DNA of 64,000 nucleotides from Rhodobacteraceae bacterium M382 (GCA_025141015.1 CP081098.1:2920501-2984500); one strand, 5' to 3'; counted from the first letter of the stretch, positions 17,551 through 25,534 are shown. The notes: generated by a model from the letters alone, not told the origin. A program made the numbers and translations.

Positions 17551-18978
17551 ATGTCCGTGTTCAACCGTGTTTTTCGCCCAACCTATGGGCAAATGATGTC
17601 TCTGCTGGCAACGCTGCCGTTGATCGTGGCGGTTGCAGCGATTGCAGTTCTGGTGGCTTATCAGTCCCGTGCTTTGGCTGAGCGCGAGATACAGGCTCTG
17701 GAGCAGCAGTTGCTGGCCGCCAAAAAGGCCGAGCTGCGCAACTATGTCACCCAGGCACGCAACGGGTTTTCCCATATCTACGGTCGCGCCGCGCCTGATG
17801 ATCAGTCCGCCAAAGACAAGGTCACCCAGATACTGGCCGCGATGATCTATGGCCAGGACGGGTTCTTTTTTGTCTATGACTATGACGGCACCAATCTGGT
17901 CAGCCCGCGTCAGACCGAATTTATCAACCGCAATTGGGAAGGGTTAACCGACAGCAGCGGCACGCCGGTGGTCGATGAATTCATCAATCTGGCCCGCCAA
18001 GGTGCCGGGTGGCACTCCTTTATGTGGGAAAAGCCATCAACCGGACAGGAGGCGCAGATGGTGGCCTATGTTGTGGGGCTTCAGGATTGGCGATGGGCCG
18101 TGGGAACCGGTGTATTCATTGACGATGTGCTGGGCTCGGTTGCGGCGGCGCGGGCCGAAGTCGAAGCCCGTGTTCAACGGACATTTGTCTATATCGGTGC
18201 GATTGCGTTGGTGGCGTTGTTGGTGGTGTTCGGGTCGGGGATGTTTCTGAACCTGCGCGAACGCCGTCTGGCGGATGCCAAGCTCAAAGAACTGACACAA
18301 CGGGTATTTGACGCCCAAGAGGAAGAACGCGGACGTGTGGCGCGCGAATTGCATGATGGCATCAGCCAGATCCTGGTGGGAGTACGGTATGCGCTGGACA
18401 ATGCCCGGCGACGGTTGAGCCGGGGCGAACGTGACGCAGCCCAGGACCCCCTGGACAAGGGGATCGACAACCTGGGCACCGCCATTACCGAGGTCCGCCG
18501 GATCAGCCGTGACCTGCGCCCCGGGGTGCTGGACGATCTGGGGCTGGGCCCGGCGCTGAAGGCGCTGACGGATGATTTTGCCGACCGCACCGGTATCGAA
18601 ACCGAATTCAATACCGTGGTGTTCCGCAACCGGTTGGATCAGGACAGCAAGATCGCGTTGTATCGGATCGCGCAGGAGGCATTGACCAATATCGAACGCC
18701 ACTCTGGTGCCACACGGGTCACCATTGACCTGCGCGGTCATGCCAAGGGCGCAACCATGCGGATCGCGGACAATGGCAGCGGGCTCAGGAAATCTGCCTC
18801 TCCGACCGGGACCGGGCTGGGTCTGCGCAACATGCAGGAGCGGATCGAACAGCTTGACGGAGACTTGCGAATTCTGGCATCACGCGGGGCACAAAGCGGC
18901 ACGGTCATCGAAGTCCGGCTGCCGCTCAGCCATCTGCTGCCCCCAGGTGACGAGGCCGGTTCGAAACGGGTCTCGTGA
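17551..18978 (+). CDS. Sensor histidine kinase with single Cache domain (HisKA_3 type)
   Basis: A 475-residue inner-membrane kinase. TM1 is at about 17-38, a periplasmic sCache_2-like domain at about 45-195 (DGFFFVYDYDGTNLVSPR and DWRWAVGTGVFIDDV are characteristic), and TM2 at about 212-234. A dimerisation/phosphoacceptor domain carries EEERGRVARELHDG with His268, and a HATPase domain (DNGSGL and TGLGLRNMQERIE) ends at about 460. Such kinases pair with NarL/LuxR-type regulators, and the next gene encodes one. Cache domains bind small carboxylates or amino acids, which fits control of the divergent TRAP operon. No separate HAMP domain is evident. Confidence 0.9.
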   Translation: MSVFNRVFRPTYGQMMSLLATLPLIVAVAAIAVLVAYQSRALAEREIQALEQQLLAAKKAELRNYVTQARNGFSHIYGRAAPDDQSAKDKVTQILAAMIYGQDGFFFVYDYDGTNLVSPRQTEFINRNWEGLTDSSGTPVVDEFINLARQGAGWHSFMWEKPSTGQEAQMVAYVVGLQDWRWAVGTGVFIDDVLGSVAAARAEVEARVQRTFVYIGAIALVALLVVFGSGMFLNLRERRLADAKLKELTQRVFDAQEEERGRVARELHDGISQILVGVRYALDNARRRLSRGERDAAQDPLDKGIDNLGTAITEVRRISRDLRPGVLDDLGLGPALKALTDDFADRTGIETEFNTVVFRNRLDQDSKIALYRIAQEALTNIERHSGATRVTIDLRGHAKGATMRIADNGSGLRKSASPTGTGLGLRNMQERIEQLDGDLRILASRGAQSGTVIEVRLPLSHLLPPGDEAGSKRVS

Positions 18979-18995
18979 GAGGAAAGGGAAACGGC

Positions 18996-19640
18996 ATGTC
19001 GAGCCCGATACGTATCCTGATCGTGGATGACCACCCGATGGTCGCCGAAGGAATCCAGTCGATCCTGGAGAGCTATGACGACATCATGGTCGTTGGCACC
19101 CTGAGCGATGGACAGGCAGCGGTGGATCAGGCAGCGGCGCTGGCACCGGATGTTGTATTGATGGATCTGAACATGCCGGGGTTGGGTGGTTTGAGCGCCA
19201 CGGAAATCCTGCTGGAACGCCTCCCTGCGCTGCGGATCCTGATCCTGTCGATGCATGACAGCCCTGAATATATCTCGACTGCGCTCAGCCATGGGGCCAT
19301 GGGTTATGTTCTGAAAGATGTTCCCACGGATGAAATCAAGCTGGCCATTGATACGGTGATGCGCGGCGAACAATACCTGTGCACCGGTGCCAAAGGGTCG
19401 CTGAAACCCAAGGCCGGAGAGACGCGCGAAGCGCTGACCGGGCGAGAACAGACCATCCTGCTGGAGCTGGCCCAAGGCAAATCCAACAAGGAAGTGGCAC
19501 AGACTCTGGATATTTCGGTGCGTACTGTTGAAACCCACCGCAAGAATATCAAGCGAAAGCTGGGGATATCATCGACCGCCGGGCTGACCCGCTATGCGTT
19601 GGAACATGGGGTTCTGCAAGGCACCGGTGTCGGGTTATAG
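18996..19640 (+). CDS. LuxR/NarL-family response regulator
   Basis: A 214-residue two-domain regulator. The receiver domain has the acidic pair DDHP near residues 11-14, phospho-acceptor Asp57 in VVLMDLNMPG, and the conserved Lys in YVLKDVP. The C-terminal helix-turn-helix (LTGREQTILLELAQGKSNKE, then SVRTVETHRKNIKRKLG) is of the LuxR type. ATG 18996 was chosen because AGAGGAAAGGG precedes it; the frame opens 7 codons earlier inside the kinase gene. Seventeen bases separate it from the kinase stop, so the two form one operon. Its target is inferred to include the TRAP promoter. Confidence 0.92.
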   Translation: MSSPIRILIVDDHPMVAEGIQSILESYDDIMVVGTLSDGQAAVDQAAALAPDVVLMDLNMPGLGGLSATEILLERLPALRILILSMHDSPEYISTALSHGAMGYVLKDVPTDEIKLAIDTVMRGEQYLCTGAKGSLKPKAGETREALTGREQTILLELAQGKSNKEVAQTLDISVRTVETHRKNIKRKLGISSTAGLTRYALEHGVLQGTGVGL

Positions 19641-19728
19641 CGTCAACTTTCGGCCTGACCCCCGCACCGCAGGGCTCCCGCCCGGCATCACAGCTTTTTT
19701 CAAAAGCGGCTCTGCCCGTTGGGCCAGG

Positions 19729-19759
19729 CAGCACCCGCAGCCATTGGCTGCGGGTGCTG
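19729..19759. other. 31-base perfect palindrome between response regulator and DUF6455 genes
   Basis: CAGCACCCGCAG (19729-19740) and CTGCGGGTGCTG (19748-19759) pair around CCATTGG, whose ends also pair, giving a stem of about 14 bp. It sits between two convergent genes and probably marks the transcript ends, although neither side has a T run. Confidence 0.6.
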
Positions 19760-19785
19760 GGGGATCGACCTCAAAGCGTTCACGG

Positions 19786-20061
19786 TCAGACAGCGGATCG
19801 CAGAGTGTCCAGGATTCCCTTGTTGCGACAATAGTCAGGTGTTTGTGTCGCGGTGCCGTCCTGTGCGGCGACCCAGCCTTTGCAGGCTTCAACCTGGGTA
19901 CACCGGGTACAGCGGAACACCAGGTCCCGGTACGGGAAGAACCGCAGTTCATCCCTGAGAACAGCCTTGCCCATATCCACCCCGATAGAGTTGGCCATGG
20001 ATTGCATCAGTTCCGAATGCTGTTCGTATTTCTCGGCGAGCTGTTTCTGCACAGGGATCAT
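19786..20061 (-). CDS. DUF6455 family protein
   Basis: A 91-residue soluble protein. An N-terminal helix (about 1-40) is followed by FRCTRCTQVEACKGWV and PDYCRNKGILDTL, the four-cysteine arrangement (C-x2-C, C, C) I associate with DUF6455, found in marine alphaproteobacteria. The cysteines may hold a metal or cluster; this is inference. ATG 20061 is preceded by GAGGAGGAG, an ideal ribosome binding site. An FNR-type box lies about 100 bases upstream, suggesting oxygen-responsive expression. Confidence 0.75.
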   Translation of the reverse strand: MIPVQKQLAEKYEQHSELMQSMANSIGVDMGKAVLRDELRFFPYRDLVFRCTRCTQVEACKGWVAAQDGTATQTPDYCRNKGILDTLRSAV

Positions 20062-20159
20062 ACGGTTCTCCTCCTCGTTTGGTCTGTGGGAATGCAAAAG
20101 GCGCGCGGGGTTGCCCGCAAAATCTGAGCCAGCTTTGGGCCCAGCGTCTCTTGTTGAAC

Positions 20160-20173
20160 ATGATCTAGATCAA
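20160..20173. promoter_or_regulatory. FNR/FnrL-like box
   Basis: ATGAT-CTAG-ATCAA matches the FNR/FnrL consensus TTGAT-N4-ATCAA at 9 of 10 fixed positions, and its centre TGATCTAGATCA is a perfect palindrome. It lies 99 bases upstream of the DUF6455 start codon, compatible with an activating site if the transcript start is about 55-60 bases before that gene. Confidence 0.55.
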
Positions 20174-20271
20174 CTGAGGGTAAATATTTGTCTCACCAAG
20201 AAAATCAATCTACTTGATGCGGAAGCGCATCCACAGAGTTTCAAACCCAAGATTTGCGCGCCCATCCTGGA

Positions 20272-21123
20272 TCAATCGCGCAGCGTATCGACCCGCAGCC
20301 CTGCCCGTTCCAGATGATGCGGCAACACCCTGCCATATAACTGCCGGGTGCGTTCCACGCTGCCGCACATGTTCGCCATTTCCGCAAAGGAGAAGATCCC
20401 GACATAGCGTTTGCGTGCACCACGAACCGGCGTCACCCGATGCAAAGAATAGCGCCCCCGAAAGATCTGTAGATCTCCGGGCTGCAATTCCAACTGACGC
20501 ACCTGAGCATTGTTACCTGCCAAAACCCGCGCCACCGCGTCATAGTTTTCGTTGGTCGGGCTGCGCACCATTGGGGCGTATTCAAACTGCCCGCCTTCTT
20601 CGGCATTTTGAATCGCCAGGGTCACAGTGAAATTGTTGGTGTCGAAATGCCAGGGAAACCCATCGCCGGTTTCGACCATATTGATGATCACATCTGCCAA
20701 AGGGTCGTCATAGCGAAAAAACCGATCCTGTGGTTCGTCCAGAGCATCGCGGATGAACGCCATGAAATGTGGAAATTCATAGATCCGCCGCAGCGGGCTG
20801 TCGGCTCCAAAATTATCCGCGGGAATAGAGGCGTTGGACCGGTCGTAGAATTGGCGCGCCGGATGATCCAGGGGCAGATTGGGGTCTTCCGTCCCGAAAT
20901 AGGCATTGGTGCGGGTAAAGGAGCGATGCCCCATCGGGGCCACTTGATCGGCTTCGGCGACCAGATGGCTGGTCCCTTGGTCATGAACGAAACCCGGCAG
21001 CACGGCACAGCCGTCCTCCTCCAGGTCGCGCCGCACATCTGCTATCATGCGCTGATATGCCGGAGATCCCGGGCGATCCATCGGATAGCGACCCAAATCG
21101 ACAAGATCACAAATCTGGCTCAT
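20272..21123 (-). CDS. Fe(II)/2-oxoglutarate-dependent oxygenase (BesD/HalD-like clade)
   Basis: A 283-residue protein. The double-stranded beta-helix metal site is His159-x-Asp161 (in WHFDTNNFTVTLAIQ) and His228 (in RYSLHRVTP), with a 2-oxoglutarate-binding Arg in RGARKRYVG. The spacing and the GGQFEYAP and NENYDAVARVLAG stretches resemble the group containing amino-acid halogenases BesD/HalD. Those have Gly in place of the Asp, so an intact HxD predicts hydroxylation rather than chlorination. A free amino acid or similar polar substrate is inferred. ATG 21123 gives the best start; a longer frame upstream has no homology. It stands alone. Confidence 0.75.
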   Translation of the reverse strand: MSQICDLVDLGRYPMDRPGSPAYQRMIADVRRDLEEDGCAVLPGFVHDQGTSHLVAEADQVAPMGHRSFTRTNAYFGTEDPNLPLDHPARQFYDRSNASIPADNFGADSPLRRIYEFPHFMAFIRDALDEPQDRFFRYDDPLADVIINMVETGDGFPWHFDTNNFTVTLAIQNAEEGGQFEYAPMVRSPTNENYDAVARVLAGNNAQVRQLELQPGDLQIFRGRYSLHRVTPVRGARKRYVGIFSFAEMANMCGSVERTRQLYGRVLPHHLERAGLRVDTLRD

Positions 21124-21325
21124 CCCCCACCCTCTTTCGTCGCCTATTACAGAGGTCATGGTGAGCATGATTTTCACCAGCTTCTGTGCCATTTCAGACA
21201 TCGCCATGGCGGTTTTTGACCAAACTCAAAGATTTTCCCGGGGCAATTTCGCGGAAATTTCGTCGCACCCCCCTATGCACGCAAGAAAATGTCCCAAACC
21301 GCCCCAATTTCGCACCGATTGGCGG

Positions 21326-21352
21326 TTGACGCCTCTGTCTGTCGCCCATAAT
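21326..21352 (+). promoter_or_regulatory. Sigma-70 promoter of the ilvBN leader
   Basis: TTGACG (21326-21331) and CATAAT (21347-21352) are separated by 15 bases; reading the -10 as TAATGT gives 17. Transcription would start near 21358, about 25 bases before the leader peptide ATG. The tRNA-Asp promoter in this window has the same TTGACG-N15-CATAAT arrangement. Confidence 0.6.
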
Positions 21353-21383
21353 GTCCCGCCCAAGCATAAAGGAGCCTAAGGCC

Positions 21384-21431
21384 ATGATGAGCCTAGTCGT
21401 AATCGTAGGAACAATGCGCATGGGCCGGTAA
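21384..21431 (+). CDS. ilvBN attenuation leader peptide
   Basis: A 15-residue peptide MMSLVVIVGTMRMGR, starting at ATG 21384 behind AAAGGAG and ending in TAA. The run Leu-Val-Val-Ile-Val at residues 4-8 contains all three branched-chain amino acids. Ribosome stalling at these codons when charged tRNAs are scarce is the classical signal for reading through the terminator at 21457-21485 into ilvB. The 3' part of the frame (GCGCATGGG, 21416-21424) can pair with CCCATGCGC (21450-21458), forming the alternative stem. Confidence 0.85.
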   Translation: MMSLVVIVGTMRMGR

Positions 21432-21456
21432 CGGTACACCATAATCGAACCCATGC

Positions 21457-21485
21457 GCCTCCGATCAAAATCGGGGGCTTTTTTT
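21457..21485 (+). terminator. ilvBN attenuator (intrinsic terminator)
   Basis: Stem GCCTCCGAT / ATCGGGGGC with one G-U pair and loop CAAA is followed by seven T residues. It lies 26 bases after the leader stop and 34 before ilvB. The competing stem 21416-21424 with 21450-21458 overlaps its base, giving the mutually exclusive structures expected of transcription attenuation. Confidence 0.87.
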
Positions 21486-21519
21486 ATGCACAAGACGATG
21501 TCGCGGATGGAGCAAGCAG

Positions 21520-23271
21520 ATGACACGTGAAATGACCGGCGCAAAGATGATCGTCCAGGCCCTCAAGGACCAGGGTGTGGACACCGTATTCGGGTATCCC
21601 GGCGGCGCCGTACTGCCGATTTATGACGAAATCTTTCTGCAAAATGACATCCGCCACATTCTGGTGCGTCACGAACAGGGCGCGGTCCACGCCGCCGAAG
21701 GGTATGCGCGTTCGACCGGCAAACCCGGTGTTGTGCTGGTGACATCCGGCCCTGGTGCGACCAATGCGGTAACCGGGTTGACCGACGCACTGCTGGATTC
21801 GATCCCATTGGTGGTTCTGACAGGCCAGGTTCCGACCTTTATGATCGGCTCGGATGCTTTTCAGGAGGCGGATACCGTGGGTATCACCCGCCCCTGCACC
21901 AAACACAATTGGCTGGTCAAAGACACCGACAAGCTGGCCAGCACGCTGCACGAAGCATTCCACGTTGCCATGTCGGGCCGTCCCGGTCCGGTTCTGGTGG
22001 ACATCCCCAAGGACGTGCAATTTGCAACGGGTGATTACCAGAGCCCCAAACCGTCCGTGTCCCATTACCAGCCCCGGGTCAAAGGCGACCTGGAAGAAAT
22101 CACCGAACTGGTGGCCGCAATCGAAACCGCGGAACGTCCGGTATTCTATACCGGCGGCGGCGTGATCAATTCCGGCCCGGCAGCCAGCCAACTGCTGCGC
22201 GAACTGGTCGAAGCGACAGGCATTCCGATCACCTCCACCCTGATGGGCCTGGGTGCCTATCCGGCATCGGGCAAACATTGGCTGGGCATGCTGGGGATGC
22301 ATGGTCTGTACGAGGCCAACATGGCCATGCATGACTGTGACCTGATGATCAACATCGGGGCCCGCTTTGACGACCGGATCACCGGATTGATTTCGGCATT
22401 CTCGCCGAATTCGAAAAAGGCGCATATCGACATTGACCCATCGTCGATCAACAAGGTGATCCCGGTCGATATTCCGATTGTGGGTGATGTGGGTCATGTG
22501 CTCGAAGACATGCTCAAGATCTGGAAATCGCGCGGCCGCAAGACCAACAAGGAAGCATTGGTCAAATGGCAGGCCCAGGTTGGAGAATGGCGCAAGATCA
22601 ACTGCTTGGCCTACACCAACTCGGAAAGCACCATCAAACCGCAATATGCGTTGCAGCGGCTCGAAGAGCTGACCAAGGGGCATGACCGCTACATCACCAC
22701 CGAAGTGGGCCAGCACCAGATGTGGGCGGCGCAGTTTCTGAATTTTGACGACCCGAACCGTTGGATGACATCCGGCGGGCTGGGCACAATGGGCTATGGT
22801 TTCCCGGCGTCGATCGGTGCGCAAATGGCGCATCCGGATTCTCTGGTGATCAATGTTGCAGGCGAAGCATCCTGGCTGATGAACATGCAGGAAATGGGCA
22901 CCGCTATTCAGTACCGCCTGCCCGTGAAACAGTTCATCCTGAACAACGAACGTCTTGGCATGGTCCGCCAATGGCAGGAGCTGCTCCATGGGGAGCGGTA
23001 TTCGCACAGCTGGTCCGAAGCCCTGCCCGATTTTGTAAAGCTCGCCGAAGCGTTCGGAGCCAAGGGCATCCTGTGCACCGACCCCAAGGACCTGGACGAC
23101 GCGATCATGGAGATGATCGAATATGATGGTCCGGTAATCTTTGATTGCCTGGTCGAAAAGCACGAAAACTGCTTTCCGATGATCCCGTCGGGCAAGGCCC
23201 ATAACGAAATGCTGCTGGGCGAGGCCGAAACCCAGGGTGTCATCCAATCCAGCGGTGCGGTTATGGTTTGA
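21520..23271 (+). CDS. ilvB: Acetolactate synthase, large (catalytic) subunit
   Basis: A 583-residue ThDP enzyme that condenses two pyruvates, or pyruvate and 2-oxobutyrate, in the first common step of valine, leucine and isoleucine synthesis. Catalytic Glu52 lies in LVRHEQGAVHAAEGYA, the FAD/quinone-fold domain is central (GMLGMHGLYEAN) and the ThDP/Mg motif is GEASWLMNMQE...LNNERLGMVRQWQ in the C-terminal third. The GEAS form in place of GDGS is usual in alphaproteobacteria. It works with the small subunit encoded next. Expression is set by the upstream leader peptide and attenuator. A long open frame on the opposite strand is a codon-bias shadow. Confidence 0.96.
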   Translation: MTREMTGAKMIVQALKDQGVDTVFGYPGGAVLPIYDEIFLQNDIRHILVRHEQGAVHAAEGYARSTGKPGVVLVTSGPGATNAVTGLTDALLDSIPLVVLTGQVPTFMIGSDAFQEADTVGITRPCTKHNWLVKDTDKLASTLHEAFHVAMSGRPGPVLVDIPKDVQFATGDYQSPKPSVSHYQPRVKGDLEEITELVAAIETAERPVFYTGGGVINSGPAASQLLRELVEATGIPITSTLMGLGAYPASGKHWLGMLGMHGLYEANMAMHDCDLMINIGARFDDRITGLISAFSPNSKKAHIDIDPSSINKVIPVDIPIVGDVGHVLEDMLKIWKSRGRKTNKEALVKWQAQVGEWRKINCLAYTNSESTIKPQYALQRLEELTKGHDRYITTEVGQHQMWAAQFLNFDDPNRWMTSGGLGTMGYGFPASIGAQMAHPDSLVINVAGEASWLMNMQEMGTAIQYRLPVKQFILNNERLGMVRQWQELLHGERYSHSWSEALPDFVKLAEAFGAKGILCTDPKDLDDAIMEMIEYDGPVIFDCLVEKHENCFPMIPSGKAHNEMLLGEAETQGVIQSSGAVMV

Positions 23272-23296
23272 CGACCGCGTTTTCCTGAACAGAAAA

Positions 23297-23357
23297 CGGC
23301 CCGAGCGTCCTGGAACATCTCGGGCCGGAAATTTCCAAATTTTCCGGCAACGGAAAA
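23297..23357 (+). other. Two stem-loops in the ilvB-ilvN intergenic region
   Basis: The first is CGGCCCGAG / CTCGGGCCG (23297-23305 and 23319-23327), a 9-bp perfect stem. The second is TTTTCCG / CGGAAAA (23340-23346 and 23351-23357) closed by a GCAA tetraloop of the GNRA type. No T run follows, so processing, stability or translational control of ilvN is more likely than termination. Confidence 0.6.
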
Positions 23358-23378
23358 CCCGTGAGGAAGGCAACGACA

Positions 23379-23939
23379 ATGTCTGCACTACACATCAAAA
23401 AAGGCTCCACCAGCCATTCCGCCTATAACCTGCGTCCAAATTTCTCGGACGTGTCCGAACGCCATACCATTGCCCTGCTGGTCGAAAACGAACCTGGTGT
23501 TCTGGCACGGGTGATTGGACTGTTTTCCGGGCGTGGGTACAACATCGAAAGCCTGACCGTGGCCGAAGTCGATCACACAGGCCATTTGTCACGCATTACC
23601 ATCGTGACCACCGGGACCCCTCAGGTCATCGAACAGATCAAAACCCAGCTGGGTCGGATTGTTCCGGTGCACGAAGTCCACGATCTGACCGTCGAAGGCC
23701 CCGCTGTCGAGCGGGAATTGGCCATCATGAAGGTTGTTGGAGATGGGGAAAAGCGGGTCGAAGCCCTGCGCCTGGCCGATATCTTTCGGGCCAATGTGGT
23801 CGACAGCACCCTGAGCAGCTTTATCTTTGAGATCACTGGCGCGCCGGAAAAAATCGACGCCTTTGCCGATCTGATGCGCCCGTTGGGTCTGGTTGAAATT
23901 GCACGTACCGGTGTCGCCGCACTGTTGCGCGGCGATTGA
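23379..23939 (+). CDS. ilvN: Acetolactate synthase, small (regulatory) subunit
   Basis: A 186-residue regulatory subunit that activates IlvB and confers valine feedback inhibition. The N-terminal ACT domain has HTIALLVENEPGVLARVIGLF and the NIESLTVAEVD stretch that forms the valine site; the C-terminal domain (about 105-186) is typical of IlvH/IlvN. ATG 23379 is preceded by GAGGAAGG. It lies 107 bases after ilvB in the same operon, with two hairpins between, and runs convergently into the next gene with 17 bases between stops. Confidence 0.95.
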   Translation: MSALHIKKGSTSHSAYNLRPNFSDVSERHTIALLVENEPGVLARVIGLFSGRGYNIESLTVAEVDHTGHLSRITIVTTGTPQVIEQIKTQLGRIVPVHEVHDLTVEGPAVERELAIMKVVGDGEKRVEALRLADIFRANVVDSTLSSFIFEITGAPEKIDAFADLMRPLGLVEIARTGVAALLRGD

Positions 23940-23956
23940 TCACGCGTTCACCTCAG

Positions 23957-24322
23957 TCAGGCGAGAATTCTGGCAACGCTGCTATCGGTGGCGTTGCGTC
24001 GTTTCTGCGCAGCCGCAAACGGGATGATTTTTGCCGATCCTGTTTCCAATTCCTGCGCTGCAGGTTGAACCGGAGCAAGCTCCTGTTCGGCCCCCAGAAC
24101 ATCCGCCAATCCAGAGCATAACCCCTCTGACACCAGCCGTGGGTTGTGCGCATACCGCATGTGACGTTCCATCGTCAGATCGAATTGCACCCAATCTCCC
24201 GCGTCCAAAGGCAGTTCGGGTTCCTGATCATTCTGTTTGTAAAACGCGAGATCCCCATGGTCCTCGCACCAAATGACGGCCTTGCGTTCGTCAGTGTCGC
24301 TCCAAAGTACTACGCCAAACAT
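23957..24322 (-). CDS. Conserved hypothetical protein
   Basis: A 121-residue soluble protein beginning MFGVVLWSDTDERKAVIWCEDHGDL. Short beta-rich segments (residues 1-50, then DAGDWVQFDL) give way to a low-complexity, Ala/Gln/Glu-rich C-terminal half. Similar small proteins occur in Rhodobacteraceae, but I know no function. The first half resembles a small beta-barrel or cold-shock-like fold in pattern only, and this is not claimed. It is divergent from the XRE regulator, with a 237-base gap, and convergent with ilvN. Confidence 0.72.
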   Translation of the reverse strand: MFGVVLWSDTDERKAVIWCEDHGDLAFYKQNDQEPELPLDAGDWVQFDLTMERHMRYAHNPRLVSEGLCSGLADVLGAEQELAPVQPAAQELETGSAKIIPFAAAQKRRNATDSSVARILA

Positions 24323-24443
24323 CTTCTGTCCCGTTTTTCCCTATGTGTTAACTGTGTGATAAATTGGGGCATTCAAACATGGTAAATTGCGCGTCTTGGG
24401 CTTGCAATTTGTGTCTGAGACGGTAGCCTCCTGATCTACTTGA

Positions 24444-24459
24444 GCGTCAGCGTTGACGC
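24444..24459. promoter_or_regulatory. Inverted repeat upstream of the XRE regulator
   Basis: GCGTCA-GCGT-TGACGC, a perfect 6-bp dyad 100 bases before the regulator start codon. Autoregulation by that protein is possible; only symmetry and position support it. Confidence 0.4.
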
Positions 24460-24559
24460 CAACCAGTATCAGTTTGAGTAAAGCAAGCCGGGATTCCGAT
24501 CAGAGATCTCTTTTCCGGCTACAGGTTCACGACAAAGGAACATCAACACTGGGGCAAAA

Positions 24560-25357
24560 ATGTCCAAACCTACGCGCTCACCGGCCGAACTTCGCAACAT
24601 GTTCGGCTCAAATCTGCGAATCCTCGCCCGAAAGTATCCGTCCATATCGGATCTATCGCGTCGGCTTGGCATCAACCGGACACAATTCAATAGATATTTG
24701 TCGGGAGAAAGCTTCCCGCGACCCGATGTGCTGGATCGAATTTGCGACTTTTTCGAAATGGATGCCCGCATCCTGCTCGAACCCGTCGATAATCTGACCG
24801 AACGTGGTCAGATCCTGACCGGGCCAATCCTGTCTGATTTTCTGGGGAGGGGCGTCAACAATTTGCCCGAAGACGTCTTTCCGTCAGGGTTCTACCGCTT
24901 CTCCCGCCGCAGCTTTGTCAGCGATGAACTGTATATCGTCGGCATCGTTTATGTGTTCCGCGTCAGCGACAACGCCTATGTGCGCGGGTTCGAAGCCAAG
25001 GAAGCCATGCGCCAGCAAGGCCTGCCTGTAGACGTCAAAACCCGTGAATTCCGCGGCTATGTCACCCGGCAGGAAGATGGCGTCGCCCTGGTGATCTCTC
25101 GGCGCAACTCCATGACCTGCTCGTTCAACTATCTGGCCCAGGTTGCCTCCTTCGAAAACAACTTTTGGGTGGGGTATGTCACCCGGACTGTGCGTGAAAG
25201 CGCCAGCGGAACCCGTGCCGCCCGCATGGTCTATGAACATCTGGGGCGCGATAAGGCCGGTGTTTGGGAAGCAGCCCGCACACAGGGGTTCAAGACCGAA
25301 GACGAGCTGATGCCATTTCACCGGCGTCTTTTGCAAATCGGCGATCCATTCCGTTAA
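24560..25357 (+). CDS. XRE-family transcriptional regulator with C-terminal sensing domain
   Basis: A 265-residue protein. Residues about 12-65 form a Cro/CI-type helix-turn-helix (SISDLSRRLGINRTQFNRYL). A linker and then a C-terminal domain of about 170 residues follow, rich in aromatic residues and beta strands, with no recognised enzymatic motif; it may bind a ligand. The gene ends before a strong terminator and lies upstream of the Rieske oxygenase, whose promoter carries two palindromes, so regulation of that gene is plausible but unproven. Confidence 0.8.
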   Translation: MSKPTRSPAELRNMFGSNLRILARKYPSISDLSRRLGINRTQFNRYLSGESFPRPDVLDRICDFFEMDARILLEPVDNLTERGQILTGPILSDFLGRGVNNLPEDVFPSGFYRFSRRSFVSDELYIVGIVYVFRVSDNAYVRGFEAKEAMRQQGLPVDVKTREFRGYVTRQEDGVALVISRRNSMTCSFNYLAQVASFENNFWVGYVTRTVRESASGTRAARMVYEHLGRDKAGVWEAARTQGFKTEDELMPFHRRLLQIGDPFR

Positions 25358-25410
25358 CCGCTTTGCTGCACATCGGCAGACATCAAAGTTAACGCATCGA
25401 CAAAAACGTG

Positions 25411-25441
25411 AAAAAACCGCGCCTGAGAGCGCGGTTTTTTT
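25411..25441 (+). terminator. Intrinsic terminator after the XRE regulator gene
   Basis: The stem AACCGCGC / GCGCGGTT around CTGAGA is flanked by six A and seven T residues. It isolates the regulator from the Rieske oxygenase gene. Confidence 0.93.
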
Positions 25442-25500
25442 GTACCCCGTGATCCGCTGTTTGAAATGCGCTGTCCGTATGTCGCTGGCTGGCGATCTTC

Positions 25501-25534
25501 GTCGGAATCCGACAAGTATCGACACATGTGTCGA
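25501..25534. promoter_or_regulatory. Two perfect palindromes upstream of the Rieske oxygenase
   Basis: GTCGGAATCCGAC (25501-25513) and TCGACACATGTGTCGA (25519-25534) are perfect palindromes of 13 and 16 bases lying 34 bases before the ATG. They are strong candidates for operators, either for the XRE protein upstream or another dimeric regulator. Confidence 0.55.

Noticed and set aside
21484-23388. 634-codon minus-strand frame opposite ilvB
   Set aside because: Strong third-position GC bias makes long antisense frames; the plus-strand gene is unambiguous.
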